Of a stretch of DNA of 64,000 nt, positions 54,601 through 62,665 are shown piece by piece. The stretch is from DATCJU01 sp036562635 (GTDB taxonomy: Bacteria > Actinomycetota > Actinomycetes > Mycobacteriales > Pseudonocardiaceae), in NCBI GenBank assembly GCA_036562635.1, contig DATCJU010000077.1, positions 4,145-68,144 of the forward strand, in the 5' to 3' direction. The translations under genes were made by a program, and so were the position numbers. A model generated the notes under the pieces. It saw only the letters and a program-made list of their open reading frames with translations. It was not told the origin of the DNA and did not search any database. Positions within the stretch are counted from its first letter, which is position 1. Each line of letters opens with the position of its first letter.

Positions 54601-55180
54601 GGGTGACGACCGCGGTCTCCCCGGGACCGCACCCGGGGCTGAAGTAGGCCAGTGAGGACTGCACGGGCAGCTTGGTCACCGCACCCGTGGTCAGGTCCAC
54701 GACGGCGGTGAATCCGCCGCGGTCGAACAGCTCCTCCCGGTTGGTGAACGTCCGTGGCCCGTACACGACCACGAGCCGCCGGCCCGATCCGGTCAGGCAG
54801 GCGTTGCCCACCCACTGGTCCGCGTCGAACCCGGGCTCGGTCAGGGTGGCCACGGTCTGCCAGGTGTAGCCCGACCTGGCGGTGGCGGCCAGGACGTGGA
54901 AGCCGGTGGTGTCACCGGTGGTCGTCCACGCCACGTCCTCGGACGTGGCCCAGCCCGACGGCAGGATCTCGTCCCGCCGCGCCGGTTCGACCGTGTCCCT
55001 GCCGGGCGCGGGGTCCTGGGCGGAGGCTCCCCGTTCCACGGCGGGGTCGGTCCTGCGCGGCTGGTCCTGGCCGTACGCCACCGGCGCCACCGGTCCGAGC
55101 ACCGCGGGGACCATGGCCGCGGCGAGCGGTAGGGCCCACCATCGCCGCCGCGGTGAACGCACTGCTCTTCTGTCAGACAT
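51674..55180 (-). CDS. Large secreted protein: beta-propeller-like, SLT-like, golvesin and SGNH-like domains
   Basis: A 1168-residue secreted protein with signal peptide (about 1-37, cut near AYG-QDQ). Residues about 60-340 have repeated beta segments, perhaps a propeller. Residues about 490-700 look like a lytic transglycosylase: LGILAQESNLWQASR (catalytic Glu about 508), CGYGVSQVTDGM and VWAYNSGFHP. Residues about 860-975 match the golvesin-C-like beta domain (HIPSHGAHTQQATYVIH, EWVNLGVFH). Then MLSIGGNDSRFG and ESFHPTVTG give SGNH blocks III and V, but I see no GDS block I, so the serine nucleophile may be absent. It probably acts on peptidoglycan outside the cell. The ATG has a poor ribosome site. 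Confidence 0.8.
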   Translation of the reverse strand: MSDRRAVRSPRRRWWALPLAAAMVPAVLGPVAPVAYGQDQPRRTDPAVERGASAQDPAPGRDTVEPARRDEILPSGWATSEDVAWTTTGDTTGFHVLAATARSGYTWQTVATLTEPGFDADQWVGNACLTGSGRRLVVVYGPRTFTNREELFDRGGFTAVVDLTTGAVTKLPVQSSLAYFSPGCGPGETAVVTQLSTERAETRLTQIDAANPRVDRMMTVAGEVTSAVPTANGIVAARGHQVVQVNDEGRVTPLAASTGVPFHIQADADGGAVFMDRAGDQVRVRRVANRPGSTPATLVTGRLGELGVTSGAGGRVFLVGSGRQEGELPAGVTVLDVPRSAVPSSHGQLVLTEVDWNKRAPDVGLPIATVPVRIAATVPATGKRVDFTVHPVLGGIEATAGSAPHPKLAVSGEPGVQASATGSPTDPVEEERTCSVPRNDPRSQVYQPTPRQVEWAADQAVTGSLTFTREANWKQSGLPAYSPQGWFPPIPLEGGGRVPAQIMLGILAQESNLWQASRMALPGVTGNPLIGNYYGRPVTNSTSEDDWDIHWDKADCGYGVSQVTDGMRRAGATRPGETALEPEKQRAVALDYAANIAAGLRILQEKWNQTRRAGLIINNGDPSKIENWFFAVWAYNSGFHPDQGDGSPWGMGWFNNPINPRYPADRKPFLEYTYDDARTPQKWPYPEKVLGWAGHPLEALEAPGTPVAGFRAAWWNTVQHRITVKPPLAMFCDPSNDCIPGREFVPDDPDVVGEPAGPCAHKNAQGLYDLRCWYHEPATWKPDCNYSCGNELLRFDPGYPAQPDGTSYPPVCTRNGLPSNAVIVDDVPDSVPSVRPGCENRPATTGRFELSFAADASGHYPSKVDFHQIGSGFNGHFWVAHTRKDTSDLAKMHVTGTWRPDLPGNGWYRVLVHIPSHGAHTQQATYVIHTGSATKKRVIPQRRLRNEWVNLGVFHAGQWGEVPQIDSGFLDENTTLVMLSIGGNDSRFGDVMTACMNVDWCDSSGFVLDGDPEPLVTYEPKLMREKVRPSIKQTLVAIHQRAPNARIVLVGYPALLSDSDFCLLTLTRQETEMLNDFAGVLAGEMKAVAAEVGNETGATVDFVDPRPEFAGHAVCDPEPWITDVVLGPQSPGEPSLPDTLVSQESFHPTVTGTSAYARAVERVIRPEN

Positions 55181-55302
55181 TCCTTGCTCGATTCGCCTTT
55201 CCTGGGCAGAGAAAGGGCGCCGGTACGGATGTCCATACCGGCGCCCGCAGGACCGCATGTCACCGGTTGTGCGGGTGACGTGCCGCAGAGGTACAGCGGC
55301 GG

Positions 55303-55752
55303 TCAGTACCACGCGGTGCAGTGCCAGGTGCCGAAGTAGTCCTCCACGCAGGCGCGGGCCGGCAGGTCGGTGCCGACCATGAGCGTGTAGGGCTGGGACT
55401 TGGGCGAGCCGTTCGCCAGGTAGGTGACGTACGTGCCGTCGCTCTTCCGTCCCTGGACGCGGATGCGCCAGTTGATGTCCACGGGGCTCTCGAAGCGGGC
55501 CCAGTAGGCCTGGCAGGCCGGCGAGTAGCGGAGCTCGACCATCGGCCCACCCGTGCCGGGCACCTTGGTGGCGACGGTGTAGGCGTCGTTGCCGCAACCG
55601 AGGGTGTTGGGGTTCTTCCCGGTGCACGACGAGCCCACACACCCGGCGAGCGTCGTGACCGGCTCGGCCGAGGCGACCGCGGGAGCACCGGCGACCAGTC
55701 CGGCGAGCAGTGCAGCCCCCGCCAGGAGACGGGACATCTTCGGGCGAGACAC
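55303..55752 (-). CDS. Secreted DUF2690 protein
   Basis: A 149-residue protein of the DUF2690 family. Signal peptide about 1-28, then the family core: two-cysteine CVGSSCTGKNPNTLGC motif, VELRYSPACQAYWARF, and a C-terminal CVEDYFGTWHCTAWY. GTG start at 55752 because GGAGG lies 5-6 bases upstream; an earlier ATG in the same frame would make an odd N-terminus. It sits upstream of the large secreted gene on the same strand, 122 bases away, so they may be co-expressed. Function of the family is unknown. Confidence 0.88.
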   Translation of the reverse strand: MSRPKMSRLLAGAALLAGLVAGAPAVASAEPVTTLAGCVGSSCTGKNPNTLGCGNDAYTVATKVPGTGGPMVELRYSPACQAYWARFESPVDINWRIRVQGRKSDGTYVTYLANGSPKSQPYTLMVGTDLPARACVEDYFGTWHCTAWY

Positions 55753-55786
55753 GAAATCCTCCGAAAGAAACATCGACAAACTTAGT

Positions 55787-55816
55787 CAGTTGCGAATCTT
55801 TTCAAGATCACAACTG
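55787..55816. repeat. Inverted repeat upstream of the DUF2690 gene
   Basis: Arms CAGTTG and CAACTG enclose ATCTT/AAGAT arms, in an unusually AT-rich patch. Likely an operator or leader hairpin. The rest of 55753-56056 holds no gene. Confidence 0.6.
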
Positions 55817-56056
55817 ATCCGTGCCGAAGATAGCCCCCCAGTGGGCCTCGCACGAGGCACCGAGCTGTCCGCTTGGTGCCATGACCGGTAGCGGACACAA
55901 CCGGCACCCCTCCCCCGGTGCCGAGCGCCATCGGTCGACCCCGGGTCGCCGCACACCCCGTTCGGATGCTTTCCGCAGGTGACACCACCGACCCGGGGCG
56001 TGGCGGGGCTGCGCCGTCCGCCCACCTCGCGTTCCCTGGAGCCGGAGGTGGTGCCC

Positions 56057-56380
56057 ATGCTCCCGTCCCGCCCGGTGCGCCTCGCCGTCCTCGCCGCACT
56101 CCTGCTCACCCTCGCCGCCTGTGCCGCCGGACCGAACGAGGCGACGGGGGCGGGAGCCCCGGACAGCGCGGGGTTCTGGCTCGGCCTGTGGCAGGGGCTG
56201 ATCAGCCCGATCACGTTCCTGGTCTCGTTGTTCAACGAGAACGTGAACATCTACGAGGTGCGCAACAACGGGAACTGGTACAACTTCGGCTTCATGCTCG
56301 GCGTGGCCCTCGCGTTCTCGGGGCCCGCCGGTTCCCGGAACGCGGTCCGGTCCCGCCGCACGTCCCGCACCGACGACTGA
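56057..56380 (+). CDS. Small membrane lipoprotein, conserved hypothetical
   Basis: A 107-residue protein. The N-terminal signal ends with lipobox LAAC, so it should be lipid-anchored. The mature part contains a hydrophobic helix (SPITFLVSLF) and the conserved-looking stretch NIYEVRNNGNWYNFGFMLG, then a basic tail. I recall similar small proteins in many bacteria but know no function. ATG start with GGAGG 8 bases upstream. It converges on the MBOAT gene. Confidence 0.72.
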   Translation: MLPSRPVRLAVLAALLLTLAACAAGPNEATGAGAPDSAGFWLGLWQGLISPITFLVSLFNENVNIYEVRNNGNWYNFGFMLGVALAFSGPAGSRNAVRSRRTSRTDD

Positions 56381-56429
56381 GCCGTCCCGTCCGGCAGCCG
56401 TGTCGCGCCCCGGACCGGGGTCGCCCGAC

Positions 56430-57866
56430 TCAGAACTGGTAGTAGAGGAACGGGCTGAAGGTGCCGGCGGCGACGAGGATGGCCGCGTAGATCACGCCCA
56501 CGGTCATCACCCCGATCCGCAGCGTGGTGGCGGTGGGGGTGCGCACCGACTCCAGGTACGGCCCCGCCACCGGCTCGGTCGGCAGCAGCACCACGGTCGA
56601 CGCCAGCAGCAACAGCACCAGCCGCTGGTTGGTCAGCGCGGTGTCGACCATGTCGGTCAGCCCACCGAAGTCCGGCACGAACATGTGGCCGAGGATGGAC
56701 AGTGCCGTGCCCACGTCGGGCGCCCGGAAGAACACCCAGCCGATCACCACCAACAGGAACGTCAGGGCCCGTCGGCCCACCCACGCGGCGGTGTTCACCG
56801 GCGACTTGTCCCAGCCGAACACCCGCTCGATCACCAGCAGGGCGCCGTGGTAGACGCCCCAGATCACGAACGTCCAGTTCGCTCCGTGCCAGAACCCGGT
56901 GAGCAGGAAGACGATCCACAGGTTCCGGTAGGTGGTGGCCTTCCCGCGCCGGTTGCCGCCGAGCGGGATGTAGACGTAGTCGCGGAACCACCGGGACAGC
57001 GACATGTGCCAGCGGCGCCAGAACTCGGTCACCGTGACCGAGGAGTAGGGCCGCGCGAAGTTCTCCGGCAGACGGAAGCCGAGCATGCGGCCCAGGCCGA
57101 TGGCCATGTCCGAGTAGCCGGAGAAGTCGAAGAACAGCTGCAGGGTGTAGCCGAGGGCCCCCAGCCAGGCGATGGCCGTGGTCATCTCGTCCGGCGGCGT
57201 GCGGAAGCACTCGTCGACCAACGGCGCCAGGGAGTCGGCGATCACCACCTTCTTGGTCAGCCCCAGCGCGAACCGCGGGAACCCGGCGGCGATGTCGTCC
57301 AGCCGGTGCATGCGCTTCTGCCCCAGCTGCTCCGAGATCTCGTGGTAGCGCACGATCGGCCCGGCCACGAGCTGCGGGAACATCGCGATGTAGGTGACGA
57401 ACGCCACCGGGTCACGCAGCGCCGGACGATCACCGCGGTAGACGTCCACCACGTAGGAGATGTGGTGGAAGGTGTAGAACGAGATCCCGATCGGCAGCAC
57501 CAGCTCCACGATCGGCACGCTGCCGCCGAACCAGCCGGCGATCGTGTCGAGCTGCTGGGTGGCGAACCCGGCGTACTTCCACACCAGCAGCACCGAGACG
57601 TCGAACCCCACGACGCCGATCAGCAGCCAGCGGCGTCGCGCCCGGCTGCTCACGTCCCACTCGTCGGGCTCCAACCCCATGCCGGCCAGGTAGTTGACCA
57701 CGATGCAGGCCAGCAGGAGCAGCGTCGTGCCGCCCGCACCGCTGGCGTAGAACAGCAGGCTGGCCACCGCGACGATGCCGTTGCGCCAGCCGCGGGGTGC
57801 GACCAGCACCGCCAGCAGCACGGCCGGCATGAAGTACCACAGGAACAGGGGACTGGCGAACGACAT
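56430..57866 (-). CDS. MBOAT-family O-acyltransferase (AlgI-like)
   Basis: A 478-residue polytopic membrane protein of the MBOAT family, with more than nine predicted segments. The catalytic His lies in GFWHGANWTFVIWG (about 325); FWRRWHMSLSRWFRDYVYIPLGG is the long conserved segment before it. AlgI-type enzymes move acetyl groups across the membrane to a partner SGNH protein such as AlgX/AlgJ. No such partner is adjacent, but one is encoded at 48.0-49.4 kb. ATG start, followed at the 5' side by the rlmB terminator. Confidence 0.92.
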   Translation of the reverse strand: MSFASPLFLWYFMPAVLLAVLVAPRGWRNGIVAVASLLFYASGAGGTTLLLLACIVVNYLAGMGLEPDEWDVSSRARRRWLLIGVVGFDVSVLLVWKYAGFATQQLDTIAGWFGGSVPIVELVLPIGISFYTFHHISYVVDVYRGDRPALRDPVAFVTYIAMFPQLVAGPIVRYHEISEQLGQKRMHRLDDIAAGFPRFALGLTKKVVIADSLAPLVDECFRTPPDEMTTAIAWLGALGYTLQLFFDFSGYSDMAIGLGRMLGFRLPENFARPYSSVTVTEFWRRWHMSLSRWFRDYVYIPLGGNRRGKATTYRNLWIVFLLTGFWHGANWTFVIWGVYHGALLVIERVFGWDKSPVNTAAWVGRRALTFLLVVIGWVFFRAPDVGTALSILGHMFVPDFGGLTDMVDTALTNQRLVLLLLASTVVLLPTEPVAGPYLESVRTPTATTLRIGVMTVGVIYAAILVAAGTFSPFLYYQF

Positions 57867-57952
57867 CTCAGATGTGCCTCAACGGGTTGGGACCCCGAGC
57901 CTAACCGAACGCGACGATCTTTCGCGTTGAAACGGTCATCTCGGTACAGAGA

Positions 57953-57978
57953 GGGGCAGGCCCGAACGGGCCTGCCCC
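57953..57978 (-). terminator. rlmB terminator
   Basis: Perfect 11-base arms GGGGCAGGCCC/GGGCCTGCCCC with a GAAC loop, just past the rlmB stop. Confidence 0.85.
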
Positions 57979-57996
57979 ACATCGAACTCGATCGAC

Positions 57997-58959
57997 TCAG
58001 ACGCGGCCGGCCAGTCGACGCCGTCGCGCCACCTCGGCCAGCACCACACCGGCCGCCACCGAGGCGTTCAGGGACTCCACCCCCGAGGCCATGGGAATGG
58101 ACACGGTCTGGTCACAGGTCTCCCGGACCAGTCGGGACAGTCCTCGGCCCTCCGAGCCGACGACCACGACCAGCGGCATGGTGGCCAACTCCAGGTCGTC
58201 GACGGTGACGTCACCGTCCGCGTCGAGTCCGACCACCATCAGCCCCTCGGCCGCCCAGCTCTTGAGGGTCCGGGTCAGGTTGGTGGTCCGCGCCACCGGC
58301 AACCGGGCGGCGGTACCGGCGCTGGTCCGCCACGCCACCGCGGTCATCCCGGCACTGCGCCGCTGCGGCACCACCACACCGTGCGCGCCGAAGGCCGCGG
58401 CCGAGCGCACCACGGCACCCAGGTTCCGCGGGTCGGTCACCCCGTCCAGGGCCACCAGCAGCGGGGTGTCCCCGGAGTCACGCGCGGTCTCCAGCAGCTC
58501 GTCCGGGTGCACGTACTGGAACGGCGGCACCTGCAGCGCCACGCCCTGGTGCACCGCGCCGTCGGTGATCCGGTCCAGTTCGGAGCGCGACACCTCCAAC
58601 ACCGAGATCCCGCGGTCCGCCGCGGAACGCACCGCCTCGGCGACCCGGTCGTCCACGTCGATACCCAGCGCCACGTACAACGCGGTGGCCGGCACCTGGG
58701 CCCGCAGGCACTCCACCACCGGATTGCGGCCGGCCACGTACTCCGGCCCCTCGGTCTCGTCCTTGCGTCGCTTGGCCTGCGCCCGCGCGGCAGCGGCCAG
58801 CGCCCGGCGCTGCGCGGGATGTCCCGGACGCAGCTCGGCGGGCGGCGTCGGCCCCTTGCCCCGCAGGCCCTTCGGCTTGCGGCCGCCCGAGCCGACGACG
58901 GCGCCCTTCTTGGTCCCGGCCTTGCGGACCGCACCACGGCGCCTGGAGTTACCCGGCAT
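57997..58959 (-). CDS. rlmB: 23S rRNA 2'-O-methyltransferase RlmB (TrmH family)
   Basis: SpoU/TrmH-type SPOUT methyltransferase that modifies 23S rRNA (G2251 in E. coli numbering). Motif 1 NLGAVVRSAAAFGAHGVVVP, motif 2 VVGSEGRGLSRL and motif 3 IPMASGVESLNASVAAGVVL are all clear. An N-terminal basic extension of about 75 residues precedes the substrate-binding domain, longer than in E. coli but usual in actinobacteria. ATG at 58959 with GGGAG upstream. It follows cysS on the same strand, the common actinobacterial order. Confidence 0.93.
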   Translation of the reverse strand: MPGNSRRRGAVRKAGTKKGAVVGSGGRKPKGLRGKGPTPPAELRPGHPAQRRALAAAARAQAKRRKDETEGPEYVAGRNPVVECLRAQVPATALYVALGIDVDDRVAEAVRSAADRGISVLEVSRSELDRITDGAVHQGVALQVPPFQYVHPDELLETARDSGDTPLLVALDGVTDPRNLGAVVRSAAAFGAHGVVVPQRRSAGMTAVAWRTSAGTAARLPVARTTNLTRTLKSWAAEGLMVVGLDADGDVTVDDLELATMPLVVVVGSEGRGLSRLVRETCDQTVSIPMASGVESLNASVAAGVVLAEVARRRRLAGRV

Positions 58960-59002
58960 TACTCGCTCCCCACACAACCAGTTGAGCCACCGCGGCGGGA
59001 GC

Positions 59003-60409
<1,407 letters not shown>

Positions 60410-60415
60410 GCCACG

Positions 60416-60455
60416 ATGCTACGGCCCCCTACTCCGCGCGCTGCACCGGTGTCAA
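60416..60455 (-). promoter_or_regulatory. cysS promoter region
   Basis: On the minus strand TAGCAT (60416-60421) lies 6 bases before the GTG start, fitting a leaderless mRNA. A perfect TTGACA (60450-60455) sits 28 bases further up, too far for that box; it is 18 bases from TAGGGG, a weaker alternative. Confidence 0.55.
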
Positions 60456-60463
60456 TATCGCCT

Positions 60464-61177
60464 TCACCGCACGGCCCGACCACGCCCGCCCAGACCGTGC
60501 TCGGCGAGCACCCGCAGCAGCGCGTCGGGACGTTGCGCCGTGGGCAGCGGATCGACGATGGCCACCCGGCAGCCCACGGCCTCGGCACCTCCGTCGGCCT
60601 CCGGGCTGTCCCCGATCATCAGGGTCCGTTCCGGGGCCACACCCAGTCGCTCGCAGGCCGCCCGGAACAGCTTCGGGTCGGGCTTGATCGCGCCCTCCAC
60701 GTAGGAGAGCACCATCTCGTCGACCAGGTCGAGCACCCCGTGCCGGGCGAACACGCTGCGGATGTCCCAGGCGATGTTGCTGACCACCGCCACCCGCACA
60801 CCCGCCGCCCGCAGCAGGCGCAGGGCCTGGGCGGTGTCGGGGTAGGGCTGCCAGTACTCGGGGCTGATCAGCCGGGCGTAGAGCTGTTCGGCGAGGCCGG
60901 GCCGGTCCAGCCCGATCCGCCGGAACACCTCCAGGTGGATGTCGCGGTGCAGGGCCGGGTCCAGGTCGCGACGCTGCCAGGCGTCCTGCAGCTCGGCCGG
61001 CAGCCCGGCCAGCGGGCCGACCGGGGCGGTGAGCCGACGCACCAGCTCGGCCTCCCGCTCGTTCAGCAGCTCCCGGGGCTCGTCGGGGACCTCCCGCAGC
61101 TCCGCCAGCAACGACCCGTCGTGTTCGAGACGGAACAACGTCCCGGAGAAGTCGAAGAGCACCGCGCTGACCGTCAC
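60464..61177 (-). CDS. HAD-superfamily hydrolase
   Basis: A 237-residue HAD phosphatase-like protein. Motif I DFSGTLF has the nucleophile Asp and a Ser where the second Asp often is, so the acid/base aspartate is missing from DxD. Motif II is VVSNIA, motif III uses the Lys in GAIKPD, and motif IV is MIGDSPEADGGAEA. The cap region is helical, about residues 20-110. I chose GTG 61177 because TAGCGT (61185-61190 on the plus coordinates) ends 7 bases upstream, implying a leaderless mRNA; GTG 61186 is the longer alternative. Substrate unknown. Confidence 0.87.
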   Translation of the reverse strand: MTVSAVLFDFSGTLFRLEHDGSLLAELREVPDEPRELLNEREAELVRRLTAPVGPLAGLPAELQDAWQRRDLDPALHRDIHLEVFRRIGLDRPGLAEQLYARLISPEYWQPYPDTAQALRLLRAAGVRVAVVSNIAWDIRSVFARHGVLDLVDEMVLSYVEGAIKPDPKLFRAACERLGVAPERTLMIGDSPEADGGAEAVGCRVAIVDPLPTAQRPDALLRVLAEHGLGGRGRAVR

Positions 61178-61198
61178 CCGTCGCACGCTACCGCCCCA

Positions 61199-61216
61199 CC
61201 GCCCCGTTCGGGGCGG
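61199..61216 (-). terminator. Hairpin between HIT and HAD genes
   Basis: Perfect 7-base arms CCGCCCC/GGGGCGG with a GTTC loop. Confidence 0.6.
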
Positions 61217-61289
61217 AAACGGTGAGGATCACGGGAACACCCGGGGCAGGTCGGTCCGGACCGAGTGTCGGGGCGACCAGGGACGGTGC

Positions 61290-61706
61290 TCACGAACCGC
61301 CGGTGATCCGCGCGTGCACCTGGTCGAGGACCTGTTCGGACACCCGGCGGCCGGTCCAGCGGCGGCCCATGGGGGAACGCCGGGCGGCCCAGCGTGGAAT
61401 GAGGTGCACGTGCAGGTGCATCACCACCTGCCCGGCGGCCCGGCCGTTGCGCTGTTCGACCCTGATGCCGTGCGGCTGCAGTCGACGGTGCAGCAGGTGG
61501 GCGACCTGATGACTGGCCGCGCCCAGTGCCGCCGCCTCGGCCGGGTCCAGGTCGAGCAGGGTGACCACGTGCCGCCGGGGAACGACGAGCACGTGCCCCT
61601 CGTCCAGCGGGCTGCGGTCCAGGAACGCCACGTGCCGCTCGTCCTGCCAGACGAGCCACGCCGGCTCGGTACCGGCGACGATGCCGCAGAACACGCAGCG
61701 GTCCAT
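61290..61706 (-). CDS. HIT-family protein
   Basis: A 138-residue histidine-triad protein, probably a nucleotide hydrolase or transferase. The triad is MHLHVHLIP (about 96-104) and the zinc-type N-terminal is CVFCG (4-8). It begins CVFCGIVAGTEPAWLVWQDE as in this family. ATG start with GGAGG upstream. The basic C-terminus MGRRWTGRR is an extension. Expression is separate from EspG, since hairpins lie between them. Confidence 0.9.
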   Translation of the reverse strand: MDRCVFCGIVAGTEPAWLVWQDERHVAFLDRSPLDEGHVLVVPRRHVVTLLDLDPAEAAALGAASHQVAHLLHRRLQPHGIRVEQRNGRAAGQVVMHLHVHLIPRWAARRSPMGRRWTGRRVSEQVLDQVHARITGGS

Positions 61707-61726
61707 GCCCCCTCCGTAACGGAACG

Positions 61727-61754
61727 GGCCGCCCGCACCACGGTGCGGGCGGCC
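61727..61754. terminator. Near-perfect palindrome upstream of HIT
   Basis: 13-base arms GGCCGCCCGCACC/GGTGCGGGCGGCC with only two bases between. Confidence 0.6.
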
Positions 61755-61815
61755 GTACGTCGACGCTCGACCCGGCACGTGCCCCGCCCTGCAGGGGCGG
61801 TGTGCCGAGGATCCG

Positions 61816-61844
61816 GGTGTTCCGCGGAAGTCCCGCGGAACACC
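61816..61844 (-). terminator. espG terminator
   Basis: Perfect 12-base arms GGTGTTCCGCGG/CCGCGGAACACC with a 5-base loop, 9 bases past the EspG stop. Confidence 0.8.
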
Positions 61845-61852
61845 GGGACCGG

Positions 61853-62665
61853 TCACCAGGCCGGCTGGTGCTCCTTCACCACGGAGGTGATCAGCTCGTT
61901 GACCTGGTAGATGAGCCGGGGCCGGTCCACGGGTGTGACGGTGATCCAGCCTCGACCGTCCGGGGCGGGCTGCTGCCGCAGGGTGCACCGGCCGCCCTCG
62001 GTGTCCATGACCGTGATGACCATGGGCGCGCGGTGCCGACGCCCCATCCGGTCCCGTGCCGCGGCACCGATCTTCGCGTCCCGGGACTTGCGTCCCCGCA
62101 GCATCTCGGCGAACACCGTCGCGTCCTGGGGACGCACCCCGTGCTCGACCAGCAGGTTCCGCGCCTGCTCCGGCAGGACCGGCTGTCCCGCGAACACCTC
62201 GGCGGGGAGGCTGATCGAATGCCCCCGGGCTGCCGGGTGGTCAGGGATCTGACTGACCAGAGCCTCACCGAGGCCGGTGGGCCGAGCAGGTTCGATCCTG
62301 AGCCCACCGTCCTCGGTCAGCACGGCGACCACGGCCAACGAACCGGCCGCGCAGGCCAGTGCCCGCAGGGTCCGGTTCGGCCCGGAGCGCAACCTCAGGT
62401 CCGCCTCCACCTGGGGACGGGCGAGGGTGAGCAGCACGTCCTCCACGTCGGGAGTGGGCTTGGTCCCCGAGACCAGGCCACGCTGGGCCAGCTGCTCCCA
62501 CGCCTGCCGGTCCAGCATGGCCTGGTCGTCGAGCGTCTCGCCGTGATCGGGCGTGTCGAGCACCAGCGGCTTGGGACCCGCATCGAGCCGCCGCCACAGC
62601 GCGTTGTACTCGTGCGGAGAGAGTGTGAAGCCGTACACCACCACCACCGGAGCTTGGACCGTCAC
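61853..62665 (-). CDS. EspG-family ESX secretion-associated protein
   Basis: A 270-residue cytosolic chaperone of the EspG family, which binds PE/PPE-type substrates of type VII secretion. No signal peptide; mixed alpha/beta content. The region DHPAARGHSISLPAEVF and the C-terminal GWITVTPVDRPRLIYQVNEL fit the family fold. The GTG start overlaps the PPE-like stop as GTGA, tying the chaperone and its likely client. The rest of any ESX system would lie past the right edge. Confidence 0.82.
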   Translation of the reverse strand: MTVQAPVVVVYGFTLSPHEYNALWRRLDAGPKPLVLDTPDHGETLDDQAMLDRQAWEQLAQRGLVSGTKPTPDVEDVLLTLARPQVEADLRLRSGPNRTLRALACAAGSLAVVAVLTEDGGLRIEPARPTGLGEALVSQIPDHPAARGHSISLPAEVFAGQPVLPEQARNLLVEHGVRPQDATVFAEMLRGRKSRDAKIGAAARDRMGRRHRAPMVITVMDTEGGRCTLRQQPAPDGRGWITVTPVDRPRLIYQVNELITSVVKEHQPAW

